Source: Spinacia oleracea (lineage: Eukaryota > Streptophyta > Magnoliopsida > Caryophyllales > Amaranthaceae). Taken from it: 64,000 nucleotides of DNA. The notes under the pieces were generated by a model. That model did not search any database and had not been told where the DNA came from. It saw nothing but the letters and a program-made list of their open reading frames with translations. The position numbers were made by a program, and so were the translations under genes. The stretch is from contig NC_079487.1 in assembly GCF_020520425.1 (NCBI RefSeq), positions 13,191,501 to 13,255,500 on the forward strand. The letters are read 5' to 3'. Below, piece by piece: positions 1 through 12,119 of the stretch. Each line of letters starts with the position of its first letter. Within the stretch, counting starts at the first letter, position 1.

Positions 1-3000
1 GCTGCGTGTCCGTGTGGCGCTGTTGCTCGTGCCTTGTGCAGCGATTGGTCGAACGGGGCGCAGAAGCCTCGTGGCTCGATGGGGCTTGGGCGCAAGCCCA
101 AGTGCCTCGTCTTGTTAAGATCGATACGTTTTGTTTTTACTTTGAGATTTTCAGTTCGGAAATAATTTTAGTTAACTTTAAAATTAATAATTTAAATTGT
201 TTTCTCGGAATTTAATTTTGATTATTATAATTATTATAAATTTTAATTTATACTAATTATTTTACTAAAATTAAAACTTAAATTAATTTAAATTCGTTTA
301 ATTCAACTGAAAATAAATTAAATGGATTCGATTATAATTTTATATGAGCTTTAAATTTTAATTAAACTTGTATGTTTCCGGTTAGACTAGAAATATATTT
401 TTATGTTTAAAATTAGTAAAGCATATAAAGTTATTGGTTTAAGTGGGAGCCTTTAGTCATAAACTCTTGATTAGGTCTACAATCCTTTAAGGTTAAAAAA
501 CTTGATTAGAATTAATAAGGACTGAATAATTGGTAGATTATTGGTGCCCTTGATTAATTGCTGCAAATATTTATGTGATGCATAACAATGTGTTTTACTA
601 ACCAGCTATGTGGGCCATTCATGATAATGAATGTGTGAATGGTATAGATTGTATATGTACTGTTTTGCAGGTCATTGAAAGTGACTAGTATGGCCCAAAT
701 AGGATAGAAAATATGGTATAAAGTACCAAAGTTGTTTTTCAAATTCAAATATGGTCTGTGTACCATCAAATAGTTGTAATTAGTTTAATTATAGCTGATC
801 CTATTTTTGAAGAAAATGGCGCCTCCCATGGTGAAATTCAAGACGGAGTTTCCAATCCATTTTCAAGACGGACTTTGAAGTTGAAGCTTCAAGATGAAGT
901 CGGCCCATACTAGATCACATTTATATCTTATGCATGTTTTAAGTTATTTATTGCTTTTAAATATGTCTTAATTATGCATGAGATTATGGCTTGATTATGT
1001 TGCATGATTAAGGATTTTAGTTCACTTAAAATCTAACCAACATAGTAAGGGACTTAAGTTCCAAACTTAAAAATTGAGTTAAAAGGTGCCATGCCAAAAT
1101 AACACTTACTTGGATAACCTTTACATCAATCTTAGTAATAGTTTTCCGCCATAGCGAGGTATTACGTATTGATTCTAAAGGGGTAAGGTACACAAATAAT
1201 TGTGAGTACATGTTAGTTTTGGTGAAACTCAACGATATAAGTAAGGAGTCCTTTTATGTCGTGACAAATTCTATAGGTTTACCTAATAAGTTCTTAGACG
1301 TACCTATCAACCAAGAGTAGTTTCTAGACTATTAGCAAAAGGCAAAAGGCTTTTGCTTACCTAAAATATTTTAGAATTGAGTCAAAATACATAATGTGCT
1401 TAATTCTTCAATGATTTAAGGATCTTGGAATCATTTTATTCACACCTGCCGGAACAATAAAATTAGAATAAAATGCCAATAACTTGTTTAAATTGCATGA
1501 TTGCTTTAATTTTCAAGTTATTACTCATGATAAATGTTTAGACTTTTCATGCTTCAATGTATGTTTTAATTATTGTTTATAATTAAATATCTTGCACTGC
1601 AGTAAATCCTTTTAGAAAGGTAACAGTAAATTTCCTCGATTGGTAATGAATCCAAGAACGATTCACGGAAATGAGAGAAAGTGAGAAATTTAAAATTCAC
1701 ATTCAGAAAAACAAAAACAATGTTTGTTTGTTTATTTGAATGAAATGGTCATTTACAGGTTGAGTCAATATGCTTGATTAAAACAAACAACTCTTTAAAC
1801 AAAATGAACTTTACTAGGTTCAAATCAATCTCTTGATTTGAGTTCCACAAACCTTTAGCATTTTTGCTTAGACCATGTCAACAAGTTAACATTCAAAAGC
1901 TCTATTTTGATAGACTTTTTGAAAGTTGATTGATTTCTAGATCATTCAAGACAAGCTAGTCTTACTTGTTGAAAGTAACAAAACACATGAACTATTGTTA
2001 GAACGCCTAGACAATAGAGTTCAAAGCTAAAGAAACATTTTATGACTTAATTATTTCACCTAGATTTGAGTGAATATTGGTTTATTTACTCAAAGTGATA
2101 TAAGTTTGAATCTGTTTGGCTAGTTCAAAGATTCAGAAGTATAAAATCCACATGGCAAGAAATCATAAAGATCTAGGTTAGATCATGACGATGATTACTT
2201 TAAGACCAAAAATGATCATCAATGATTGTGTGTTGCAATTTCACGATCTAGCTCCATAAGATATGGCATATCTAAGTTGGAATGATCGAAGTCAATTAGT
2301 ACTTAATTCGATCAATGATGAATCATAAAGACTTTTCCTATAATTTCTAAAACAAAATGCTCAACTACCACCAAACTAAACAAAATTTGTCAAAGCTGTT
2401 GAAAAGTAATTTCATAATATCTTTTCATAATATATATCTAAAGAGTTGCTAAACTCAGTGGGAGCTTAGTGTTTGTTATTCAACAAACTAAGACCCAAGT
2501 ATAGATATATGTTTCATTGTGATTTATTCAAATGAGACACAAGGGTACTGTTTCTACCACGAATTTTTGAGAACATAATGTTTGTTTGCTCGAACTAATG
2601 TCCTTTTGGAGATTCGTTTCCAAAATGACAAGTGGGAGAAAATAGACCTTGAAAGTATTCGAGGCGAACAAAAAACATAAACGGACATTCCGAAGGCTTT
2701 CGAAGTTCTTCAGAAAATCCGAACACTTATTCTTTAAACACTTTAGAAGTGGCTTTAAAGAATAGACATCTCTTAGAAGACTTTACAAGTGCTTCAAGGA
2801 GAACAGAATATTCAAAGGACTTTCAAGTGGCTATTGATATTCTATTGTTTAATGTTCTATACCCAAGTAGACATAGAGTTCAAGTCACTGAAACTATGAG
2901 ATTCTTCTATTAGATAGTGAAGAAACATGGATTTCAGGTCACTGAAGCTATGCGATTCTTCTATTAGATAGTGAAGAAACCTACAACTTGCAGTCAAACT

Positions 3001-3189
3001 ATTATCATATAGATTAATGAGTTTGTGACTTGTAAGAAAGCTATGACGAAACCTAGATTCCCTAAAATGGTTAAAGGCCATATATAGACTCAAATGTTTT
3101 AGATGGTTAAAGGCCATAAAACATAATCAATGTTTTGATGACAAAATTGACATTTTGTTGATTTGCAAGAATAGTTCACACATATTGGT

Positions 3190-3480
3190 TGCAAGTTTAT
3201 TTTAAGGATGAAAACCATCAAACATGAAATTGTGTTCACACACAAAGCTAGATTAGTTTCTAAAGGTTACAAGCAAATTCACGGCGTGGATTGTGTTGAA
3301 ACCTCATGCATAATCGTAATGCTCAAGTCTATAATTCAAATAATGATTGGATATTGGTACATATGGCAATTGGATAACAAAATGTATTCCTCAATCAAAT
3401 GTTGGAAGAAACTATGTACATGGCATGTCATAGGATTTGTGGATCCAAATAAATGCTTGAAAAGGAAAGCTAGCTTATAA
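3190..3480 (+). pseudogene. Decayed Copia reverse transcriptase remnant (copy A)
   Basis: The 90-codon frame starting at 3208 resembles the N-terminal Copia RT core. It has a KARLVSKGY-like block followed by QIHGVD, where intact elements have the conserved KARLVAKGY..Q..GVD segment. The usual ETFSPVA block is corrupted and the first catalytic aspartate region is no longer recognisable. Copy B has the same decayed segment at about 32640-32910 with several shared indels. The decay therefore predates the split of the two copies. No function is expected. Confidence 0.7.
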
Positions 3481-4304
3481 AATCTAAGTACAGATTTAAG
3501 TAAGAAATTGGGAATTGGAAATGTATTTTAGTGAAACTAATAAGTATTTTAGTTTCATAAAATGTACATGATTCTTATAGATGTATAAGAAGTTTAGTGG
3601 GAGTACGTAAAACTTAATTTGGTCCTATGTCTATCACACACATATCTCTCTATTGTGAAATAACATTCAAATGCTAATGACTTAGATTTGAAATTATTCA
3701 TCAATGATGGACCAAGGCAAAACTTAGTACATACTGGGTATTAAGATCTATTTACAAAGATCTTATATTATTGTTTTGGATTAAGTATTGGTATTTACTA
3801 AATCAAACACGAAAGACTCCATTGGGGATATTCGACCCATGTGAATAAATCTAAGTAATAAATGTTTGAACTATGTATAAGCATTTACTAAGTTAAACAT
3901 CAAAGAATCTAATGAGATTCTTAACCTATATTATATGTCAAGGAATTTAGCTGGATTCAGTATCTACTAAAATTGAATGAGCTAAAGTTACATCAATAGA
4001 ATTCAATTGGGAATTATTCTGCAAAAGAATTTATCATGTATGATATAATATGAGGATCGCCAAAAATGTATTGTATGACTTTAGACATGACGAACATATA
4101 CCAATCTCTATTAATCTAAGTAAAGATCAACTAGATTGAGATCAAGAAAAACCTATGGTACTTAAAAAGGTACATAGGAATGGTTCTTGATTCAAGGAAA
4201 TAAAGATATGCTGAAAATTGATGCTACACGCATAAACACTGGCAAAGGATCAAGCAAGATCCCTTTGAAGTTAACCATTGGCAAGGACGAGCTAATTACT
4301 ACAA

Positions 4305-4440
4305 AAGGCGTGATATCTCGACAGTTTAACCTCGATGCTGTGGAAGATTGTCAAGGCGAAATTTCGATTCCCGTTATTTCTCAACGCTGTTCTTTGTCTA
4401 TGAAATTTCTCGACTTGTAATAGCGTCGAGATACTAGTTG
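4305..4440. repeat. Left subterminal CGTCGAG-type repeat region
   Basis: Several imperfect copies of CTCGAC/GTCGAG occur within 130 bp of the left end of the CACTA-like element, at about 4316, 4410 and 4425. The motif matches the much denser right-end array and a separate array at 59128-59515. In En/Spm-type elements such repeats bind the element-encoded TNPA-like protein; that role is inferred here. Confidence 0.55.
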
Positions 4441-6396
4441 AACACACGTGGTATTAAAAATGGAAGCGCGTTTCCCATATTCTTGATTCAATATACGGGA
4501 GAAAGGAAAACCGCCTTCGTAAACCCTAATATTGGTTCAGTTCTCACTTCTCATTAACCGCCTTCATCTCCTTCGCTCACCAACAGTTTTGCTGAGAAAT
4601 CGCCATTTCTCAACGGAGTTGTAAGTTCGTTCATCTCCCAAATCGTTTCCCTTTGCAGTTTGTATTCTCCTCCCTCTATCTCTCTATCTCTCTCGTCTTT
4701 CAGTTCTTCAATATTTTGGGTACAACTTTGTGTAATTGAGATTTACTTTTCAATTTCGGTGAATCTGCGCCTCAAAGATTATGGATAGGTTAGATTTAAA
4801 TTATCAATTGTGATATGTTTTATTCTTAATTAGGTTTGCTTTTGACAAAGGGACGATGAAAATGGATGATGTTGCTAGCTACCATTCGTGTGACATTCGG
4901 TTCATTGTCTTAATCTCTGAGGTAAAAGTCGTTGTTATTGATTTCTACAGCATTGAATTGGCAATTTTTATATTTTCATTTGAGTGATGTCCATGTGCGG
5001 TTGTGACGAAAACAACATAAATTAGGAACACAATGAAAACGCTCATCTAAATTTTCTTTTCAGATTATAAAATTGGCAATTATGGTGTAGTTTTAGTTGA
5101 AATTCTTGTGGTTTAATTGAGTTTTATTGATTTCAGTTGTTGGGGTTTATAATTATTATTAACTCTACATACAAGTATAGTGTCCCGTCCTATTGGTCAG
5201 GAAAAATGGTTTATAAGAAAGTTTTACTGTCTACACTTTACAAATTATAGTCAAAGAATGGGAAATTAGCAGTTGGTCCCTTTTAAAACACTTGCCCATA
5301 TGGTACAAAGAAGATTGGTGAACAACAGAGGAATTAAGACAGTACTACAATGATATCTAGCTAAGAAAAATAAAATAGTCATGTATTTCGTTGTGAGAAG
5401 AGAATAAACAAAAGTTATGTCTAGGAGCACAAAAACTCTAATATGCAGAATCGTTAATGTTCACTGGTAAACTTTAAGTACACAATTTAACTACTTTTTG
5501 ATATTCAACTGGAATATTCATTTGCAGTGTAATGGCTAGGTTGGTAAACTAGCATCGATTTTAGATTGAATGAGTATGACGTTGCATGTGATTTGTTGTG
5601 CTCTATTTGTGTTTATTTTGGTAGTTAATTGTTTTAGGCCTTGTTATTATCAACTATTTAGGTTGAGTATTGAGTATTCCGACTACTTAATAGAAGCAAA
5701 AAAGGCAAGGACACTAGGCTGCTAAAGTTTGAAGGTGTTAGAAAATTGCAAAAGCAACCGAGACATTCCTAGGTTATTATATTAAAAATCAAGGTATCAA
5801 CTAGATTATTAAATGTCTCAGTCCTTAAATTCTTATTTGATGCGAATGTATGATAACTCAACCACCATTTAGGATCAAGTGTCTAATAAAACCACCACAC
5901 TCTGCATTTTGCACAAAAGAACCTATTTAATAATATAACGCTATGGCTCCATACATCTGACCCTAAACCTGCCTAAGACAGAAACCTTACTAGAGGTATC
6001 GATGCAATGGTAATGACCTCAGGCAGGTAATCCAAAAAGAACCCTGATATCTGTCAAATTGATATTAATTGGACTATGTACGCTATGAAATCTGGTAGAT
6101 ATATAACAACCCACCTAGAAAGGGAAATCAGATAAGTGAAAGAAGTTGAATCAAGAAATTATAAAACTATTCGGAACTCTCACAATTGTATGAGAAGTGT
6201 AAAACTCATGGTTAGTTGGGCTTTTAGTTATTATAGTGTTCAGTTCTTATTTTCCCAAACCTTTGGGCAATACCGAAAATCATCTGATCGAGTATTCTTT
6301 GTGTAGCCTCATTAATCTATTAGTGCTATATGATGTCATGGTACAATTTTGGTCTAATGTAGCAAATTAGGTAGCGAATTGCGTACCTATACCCAG
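4441..6396. other. Interior of CACTA-like element: captured 5'-leader-like and intron-like DNA
   Basis: Bases 4441-4625 look like a gene promoter and 5' UTR: CT-rich, with CTTCATCTCCTTCGCTCACC-type sequence, ending before GT at about 4621. A possible small exon follows at about 4834-4920, flanked by AG and GTAAAAG and open in one frame with two ATGs. The rest is AT-rich intron-like sequence without recognisable coding content. I could not identify the donor gene. Confidence 0.4.
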
Positions 6397-6692
6397 TCTC
6401 ATACTAGCGAATCAGGTAACAGTGGCCCGCCCTTTGCTAATTCTAAAAACTCAAAAAGAAGAAACTGAGAGAAGAATATAGAGAGTTGAGGAATCAGTAA
6501 TCATGCTTTTTGGTTTAAGGAATAAGAACTGCGAGAAAAAAAATTCTCATACTAGCGAATCAGGTAACAGTGGCCCGCCCTTTGCTAATTCTAAAAACTC
6601 AAAAAGAAGAAACTGAGAGAAGAATATAGAGAGTTGAGGAATCAATAATCATGCTGTTTGGTTTAAGGAATAAGAACTGCGAGAAAAAAAAT
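6397..6692. repeat. Tandem duplication, two 148-bp units
   Basis: The segment beginning TCTCATACTAGCGAATCAGG at 6397 is repeated at 6545 with only a few changes, for example cagtaatc versus caataatc. It lies inside the CACTA-like element and looks like a recent local duplication. No coding role is visible. Confidence 0.9.
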
Positions 6693-6922
6693 CCCAATTT
6701 TAGCTAAGTAATTAGAAGAAATTACAATGAGCTTCTAACTTTGTGTGTTTACTGAGAATAAAAATACCATGAAGGCGACTGGCTGATAGACCTCCAGTAA
6801 CAGGAAAACAAGTGTCAGCAAGAGTCAGCACACAATTACACAAATCAAAACTTTGTTTATTAAGGGACACAAAAAATAAAGTTGTGGAATAGTACAGCTG
6901 GAAATTAATACCAGCAATTTAC

Positions 6923-7039
6923 CTCACATAGATGGCGATTTCTCACGGCTGAAGCTGGATTACACTTAGTCTTTCGTGGTTGCAAATCCATCACAAGATC
7001 ACAGTATAATGCTCCACACAAGTATGCCAGACAATTTCC
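6923..7039 (-). pseudogene. Exon-like fragment of unidentified gene
   Basis: On the minus strand a 117-bp segment (39 codons, open throughout) is preceded by AG and followed by GTAAAT, as an internal exon would be. The predicted peptide is cysteine-rich and includes DLQPRKTKCNPASAVRNRH. I do not recognise the family. It lies in the same orientation as the beta-amylase fragment but does not look like beta-amylase, so it may come from a second donor gene. Confidence 0.4.
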
Positions 7040-7777
7040 CTCCGTCTTAAGAAGCATAATATTTTACATTAAGGTTACATAAAGGACACATTAGAAACAG
7101 AAAATGAATTATGTTTATTAATTTCAAACATCTAATAGAAAAGTGAAAAGAAGAAAGTCATCAACTGGTGCATAATGAAACAGTAGTACTGATAAATTTT
7201 TGTACCTGAAGACCATTTAACAACAGAATATTTGAACTGATGTAATATATCACTTCTTTCAAAAGTTGTGCAAGCTTATAGTACATAGCACTATAAAAGC
7301 GCAACTACAAATCAAACTAGTGCCTTTTAGGTAATCAAGGAGATCTCTAGGCAGCATAGAAGCTGGCCATTTTAAAGGGGTTGAGATCATGAAACTTATA
7401 TCATTCCGCTAAGATATCCTGCATTTTAATTAGGCTTATATATACACCAAAGACTATCTAATTCATGTATGGATCAAAATCTCTGACATGGAGATCCTCA
7501 ATTTGAAGATGTTTCACTTGGTTAATAAGTTTCCGGTTGGGGATATGGAGTATGAAATCATTTAACACCTACAATTACGGGAAAATAGCAACCAACAATT
7601 AGTTAAGCATTAGATACAACTGTAAATACAAATATGGCTTACACTATTACACATCCAAATACAGATGCGGAACCAAAAATTAAGGGGGGCCAAGTAAGAG
7701 TTATACTTTATGCATTAGTTCTGAACTTCAATTTTTTCCCTATAATGCAATGCACAACCCTCTCCTTAAATACTTTG

Positions 7778-7913
7778 CCTGCTACTTTGCCGGACAGTTT
7801 CGCCCCAGTATCCTTAAATACTCCATGAGCAGCTACTTTGCCAAGTACGGAATATACCTGCTACTTTGCCGGACAGTTTCGCCCCAGTATCCTTAAATAC
7901 TCCATGAGCAGCT
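7778..7913. repeat. 79-bp-period direct duplication inside the beta-amylase fragment
   Basis: A 57-bp block (7778-7834) recurs at 7857-7913. It encodes on the minus strand the [19 protein letters not shown] part of the beta-amylase exon plus the splice-donor region. The copy at 7857-7913 is in the correct exon position; the other follows as a stray repeat downstream in the minus-strand sense. Confidence 0.88.
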
Positions 7914-8123
7914 GCAAGAATGTTCTCGCCATGCTCAATTAGTTTCGCGTTGTACCACTTTAGGAAGAATTGTCCATATGCTGTACTCCATGTTCCGTCT
8001 CTGCAAAAGAATCTCGTGTCTTCTGGATACTGTTGAGCTTGGCCCGAATCATGTGGGCCACTTCTTCCCCATTCTTGCTCTCCAAATGCCTCAGCTGCTG
8101 CTTGTAATGATGCTTTCATATAC
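7856..8123 (-). pseudogene. Captured beta-amylase exon fragment
   Basis: The minus strand encodes about 90 residues typical of plant beta-amylase (glycoside hydrolase family 14, releases maltose from starch). The sequence includes [11 protein letters not shown], a YPEDTRFF block, [25 protein letters not shown] and [10 protein letters not shown]. The segment starts after AG and ends at a GTATAT donor, so it is one exon with intron borders. It is a small internal part of a protein of roughly 500 residues and, as far as I can tell, contains neither catalytic glutamate. TRFF replaces the usual TGFF. It has no start codon context or neighbouring amylase exons, so it is a transposon-borne fragment. 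Confidence 0.85.
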
Positions 8124-9102
8124 TTTTTTTCAATGAAAGAAAAAGGAAGATGAGTCCATGTCTGATGATTTCAATTGGTTAGTTAATTGTGAAACAATTC
8201 AATATATAATTTTGATTGGGAATTTTTGTGTGCTATTGTTTACTGTAGACTTCTCTTAATTTATTTTTACACCGTGGTAGAAACTATTATTAACCATTTG
8301 TATATTTGTTTTTCTTAAGGTCCATGATGCATTTGGAGATAATGATGGTGGAAGAAAAGAATCAAGTGGTGATGCATAGCTCGTTCAACTATGAAGTTGA
8401 TATTCTTGAACTTATATTGAGTGGCCTTTGTTTTGAAGATAACATTTTAGAATATTAAGTTGGATGGCAATTTTTCTGCTGCTTGGTTGCTGTTTTGGTT
8501 GCGTGTTTCTGTCTTGTTTTGCCTGCTGTTGCACTGCTGTTTCTGCACGTGTTTGGTGTTGTTTTCAGCTGCACAGGTGCTGCTTCTTGCTGTTGCAGGG
8601 TGTGGGTTATGCTCCTAATGTGTGCAGGCTGTTCTGCAGGGAGTTCAGGTGTTGCAGTCAGGTCTACAGGGAGTGTGGTGTTCGATTGCTGCTGTGTGCA
8701 ATCTTGTGTTGCGTACCCTTTTATTGCGTCTGTTGTGTTTGGTTGTTAGGGAGTGGTCTGTACTCCTCTAACTTTTTCTGCTGTTTCGTTGTTTAGATGC
8801 TTTTGTTCATACCTTTTGGTATTAAATTAGTGTTTTGGAGATATATAGCTAGCTAATTTGATAGTTTGGACATGTGTAAACTTAATTTGATGATATGATA
8901 TTATATGATTTGGAGCGAGCTAAGTACGTATTATTGCATATATATATATATATATAAAAAAAAATTAATATGTAATCTTGTCATTTATAATTTTAAAGGT
9001 GTTCGTGCTATATATATAGTTAATTGGTTTGGTTTTAATTAATTAGTTTCAGGTTGATTTTGCTTTGGGCAAAAATGAACGATTAAAAAAATATTAAATT
9101 AA
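8124..9102. other. Interior of CACTA-like element without clear gene; CTG-rich tract and TA microsatellite
   Basis: A short exon-like piece starts after AG at 8320 and ends in TAG at about 8380. It is followed by a CTG/TTG-rich stretch (8464-8760) that is open in several frames, and a TA dinucleotide run near 8938-8956. The open frames of the CTG-rich stretch encode cysteine/leucine-rich peptides with no recognisable domain and look compositional. Confidence 0.45.
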
Positions 9103-9415
9103 ATTCTCGACGCTATATAGTGTCAAAACATAATTCGCGCAAAAAATTGTTGGTAAGCCCGCAAAAAATATTACTACGCAGATGACCGTCGAGAAATTTT
9201 TAGCTACATCAAATACCGTCGAGATTCTCGACGCAGATTGGCGCCAAAAATATTCTGTAGACGACAAAAACCGTCGAGATTCTCGACGCAGCACAGCGTC
9301 GAGAATTTCTCTACGGCCAAATTCTGGACGCTGACTTTGGGCTTCGAGAAAAAAAATTTCTCGACGCCTTTTGGCGTCAAAAAATAGCCAAAAAAGCGTC
9401 GAAAAATGACGCGTT
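9103..9415. repeat. Right subterminal array of CGTCGAG/CTCGACG palindromic motifs
   Basis: About ten copies of CGTCGAG or its complement lie in 310 bp, often paired head-to-head as in CCGTCGAGATTCTCGACGC (at about 9221 and 9271). The array ends 6-10 bp before the element terminus at 9420. Density and position fit transposase-accessory binding sites of CACTA elements. Confidence 0.75.
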
Positions 9416-11077
9416 TTGTATAAAGAGCACCGTGTTTTGAAATGGCAACATGGATTGGAGACCATGAGTTGTTGCGTGGGAAATTAAATATTAATTTCTA
9501 TGTTCTAAGATATAGCTGGAAAGTCTTCCACATATCTATGAACTGCTTGGATAAGTAAATCCAAACAAAGCATCACTAGCAACCCAAACAGTTGAAGTAA
9601 AAGTACTTATTGCCTAAGAAGCAATAAAACAGGGATGTTTACATTAAGAGTTCTTCATTGAACTTGGGTGAATCACATGTCTGCTGACTTGATGGTTCTT
9701 CATTGCGAAATGTGTAGAACCACTATTGTAGCAAGAAAGACTAGATCACAAAATAAACATACTCAAGAGATCTTATCATCTATCTCGAAGAACATTCGAT
9801 GAAAAGGATATTAAGATTGGCAAAGGATGATAACTAAACCTATGCAACAAGTGAGATACAACACTCGCATTGTAGCACTGGAAATCAAGCATAACTTTGA
9901 ATTCCATAAGCTGTTTTAAAGATGGGTTTGAGGCCCATGGTTATAAAACATTGGGGTTTTACATTTATCATATGTGAAATGTATTTTCATATTCCATTTA
10001 ATCTTGGTTTAGTATTAAATGATGAGTCCCTTCAATTTGACGATATATTCAAGATAGACAGTCAGGACCAGTCCTGTGACTAAGAAATTTCTATCAAGTG
10101 AGCTTGAATGTCAAAAGTTGAAAATGGTCCCTGGTCGGAGTTTTCTATAAAGATGGACGCATAGAAAACATTAGACGACTAGAATGCAAGATGACTAGTA
10201 GTTCTGTTTCTTGAACTATGTGGACATGGCAATGTCGTAATCATTTGCACAGATACTTACTTTGGGAAGACTAGTATCGGACAAACCTATGAAACTTTAC
10301 TGTAAGAGATGAAAATCTGTCATAAGTAAATTTCATTAAATTTATTAGACACTAATCCTCAATACCTGAGTGATTTGAGATTACTTGTTTGAGAACTGCT
10401 TACTTTGACGTTGTCAACCGTCGCACCGTAAAAGGAGGCTATAAAGGCAACGCTCAGGCAATCACCTATCAAACGAAGTCTAATCTCAAGATCGCAAGAT
10501 TGGGATTGTCCTCCCATAAATCGGGATGAGATGCTAAAAGTTGTACAAGGCCACTCGGAGAGCTAGAAACTGTAAAATGCATGGGCGTGCTCAGATGAAT
10601 CATAGGCTATGATTATCTGTTTATTTGATCAGTTGAACTCTGAAACCGAGAAACACCTCTGGACATAATAAGGATGACAACTCTTACCTTATGTTCAAGA
10701 GCAAGCATCGAGCGACAAAGGAATTAGGAAATGCACACTTGTCCCTAAGGACAAGTGGGAGACTGAAGGAAATAATGCCCTTGGTCCAAGTATGCATTTA
10801 ATGTTAAGTCTAATAAATGCGGTTCAGTATTAATTAACAAGTTAATAATTCAGTGAGATCAAGTGAGCTGAATGCCTAGCTAGAGGCCGCTTCAGTTCAA
10901 GTCCATAGCTTACTCTTGACTGAACTCGTAGGGTCACACAAATAGTACGTAAACGGATCAAGTATTTAATGGCATTAAATACTCCATCTATGGATATTCG
11001 GAATCGACGGATCTTGGTTTCAGTGGGAGCTGAGATCGTCAAAGGCAAACAATGAATACTCCGGAAACGATGATATT

Positions 11078-11370
11078 GCCGGAAACGGAAATATGGATCG
11101 TATCGGAAATATAAATATTATCCAAGTCGTAGATGTTGCCGGAAACGGAAACATGGTACGTATCGGAAAATATTATCGGAAATGGAAATATTGCCGGAAT
11201 CTGAAATATTGCCGGAAACGGAAATACTGTCGGAATCGAAAATATTATTGGAATCGGAAAATAATTTCGGAAACGGAAATATTAAATATTTGTTCGAAAC
11301 GGAAATTAATTCCGGAATCGGAAATGTTAAATATTGTTCGTATCAAAAATGAATTCCGGAATCGGAAAAT
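11078..11370 (+). repeat. CGGAA/ATATT short-repeat array in family-A LTR
   Basis: The motif CGGAAA or CGGAAT alternates with ATATT more than fifteen times in about 290 bp. The same array is at 26398-26715, 35436-35757 and, on the minus strand, 61200-61525. It lies upstream of the LTR TATA box, in the U3 region. Confidence 0.85.
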
Positions 11371-11768
11371 TAATCGGAAGCGCATCGTACGAATTAGCAT
11401 CGGACGAGACTTGCTAGACGAAGGCCCAGCACGAAGCCAGGACCGCGTCCAGCAACCCAAGCGCGCCAACACAACGCTGCCAAGGCCACGCCAGGCCCAG
11501 CGCAAGGCCAGGCCCAACAAGGCCAAGCCGCTCGCGCGGGTGGGCTGCGAGCTGTGCTGCTCGCGTGGGCCGCAAGGCTTGCGCGGGCTGTGCGGCACGC
11601 TCGTGCTCGTGCAACGTTTGTGTCCGATACGAATCCTAAAGCTAATGGAATTCGTTCATTGATTAATTCCTAATCCTAATAGATAGAATTAGTTTAAAAT
11701 AGTTTTAATAAAATTCTAACTAAACTAATTAGTATCCTAATAGGATTCCAAATCCTTTTCCATATCCC

Positions 11769-11775
11769 TATAAAT
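11769..11775 (+). promoter_or_regulatory. LTR TATA box (family A, copy A)
   Basis: TATAAAT within CCCTATAAATATGTG, about 400 bp downstream of the CGGAA array. The same box is at 27126-27132, 36168-36174 and on the minus strand at 60815-60821. It would mark the U3/R promoter. Confidence 0.65.
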
Positions 11776-12119
11776 ATGTGCCTAGGTTCACAATTTATGG
11801 ACGAGTTTTCAAGTATTCAGAGTGACATTTTGAGAGCAAAAATCAGTCATAATATTTCCCACATTGGCCGAAAATCTTAAGTACCTAGCTGGTTGTTCAA
11901 TCTTACGGCGGATCTGGACTTGCTGTGGACTTTCTACGGAGGGACGACACTTGGAATCCTAAAGACTTGTTCTTGTTCGGTTCGGGCGCAGCTAGGGAGA
12001 GCACGCTACAAAGTGTATGCATCCTAGACTAATTATTTGATTATGTGCAATTAATTTGAATCCTGGCATACAGGTTTTTCCGCATGATTTATGTTGTTCA
12101 TATGTATCATAACCTAACA

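Larger units (their letters stand above)
4297..9420. mobile_element. CACTA-like non-autonomous DNA transposon with captured gene fragments
   Basis: This 5.1-kb block interrupts copy A exactly where copy B is continuous (about 33712-33720). Its left end reads TACTACAAAAGGCG and its right end, read inward, TACAAAACGCG, close to CACTA-type termini. Both subterminal regions are packed with CGTCGAG/CTCGACG motifs, as expected of subterminal repeats. No transposase is visible inside. The interior has splice-site-like exon pieces, including a beta-amylase fragment on the minus strand. The 3-bp target duplication cannot be fixed with certainty (TAA on both sides is one reading). The superfamily call is an inference; the insertion itself is clear from the comparison with copy B. 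Confidence 0.72.
1..12119 (+). mobile_element. Family-A Copia-derived non-autonomous LTR retrotransposon, copy A (5' end outside window)
   Basis: The stretch is collinear with complete copy B (26085-36532): bases 120-4290 match about 28900-33715, and 9421-10763 match about 33716-35121. The right end is a TG...CA LTR at 10764-12119 preceded by a purine-rich tract. No long ORF survives, only decayed pol remnants. Relative to copy B it lacks about 700 bp at position 1696 and carries a 5.1-kb insertion at about 4297-9420. The first 110 bases are the tail of the GC-rich leader array seen in copy B. The 5' LTR and target duplication lie outside the window. Family membership is firm; calling it Copia rests on RT remnants and on copy C. 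Confidence 0.88.
10764..12119 (+). repeat. Family-A 3' LTR, copy A
   Basis: The LTR starts TGAAGGAAATAATGCCCTTGG and ends CATAACCTAACA (TG...CA), 1356 bp. It is preceded by the purine-rich tract ACAAGTGGGAGAC (10751-10763). It matches the LTRs at 26085-27490, 35122-36532 and (minus) 60459-61837, but its GC-rich middle (11410-11620) has diverged strongly. The next five bases, TCAAC, would be the target duplication; its partner is outside the window. Confidence 0.95.

Noticed and set aside
8464..8796. Cysteine-rich 110-codon ORF resembling a small secreted protein
   Set aside because: The CTG/TTG-rich composition opens two overlapping frames with similar Cys/Val/Leu content. There is no signal-cleavage pattern, and it lies in transposon interior.
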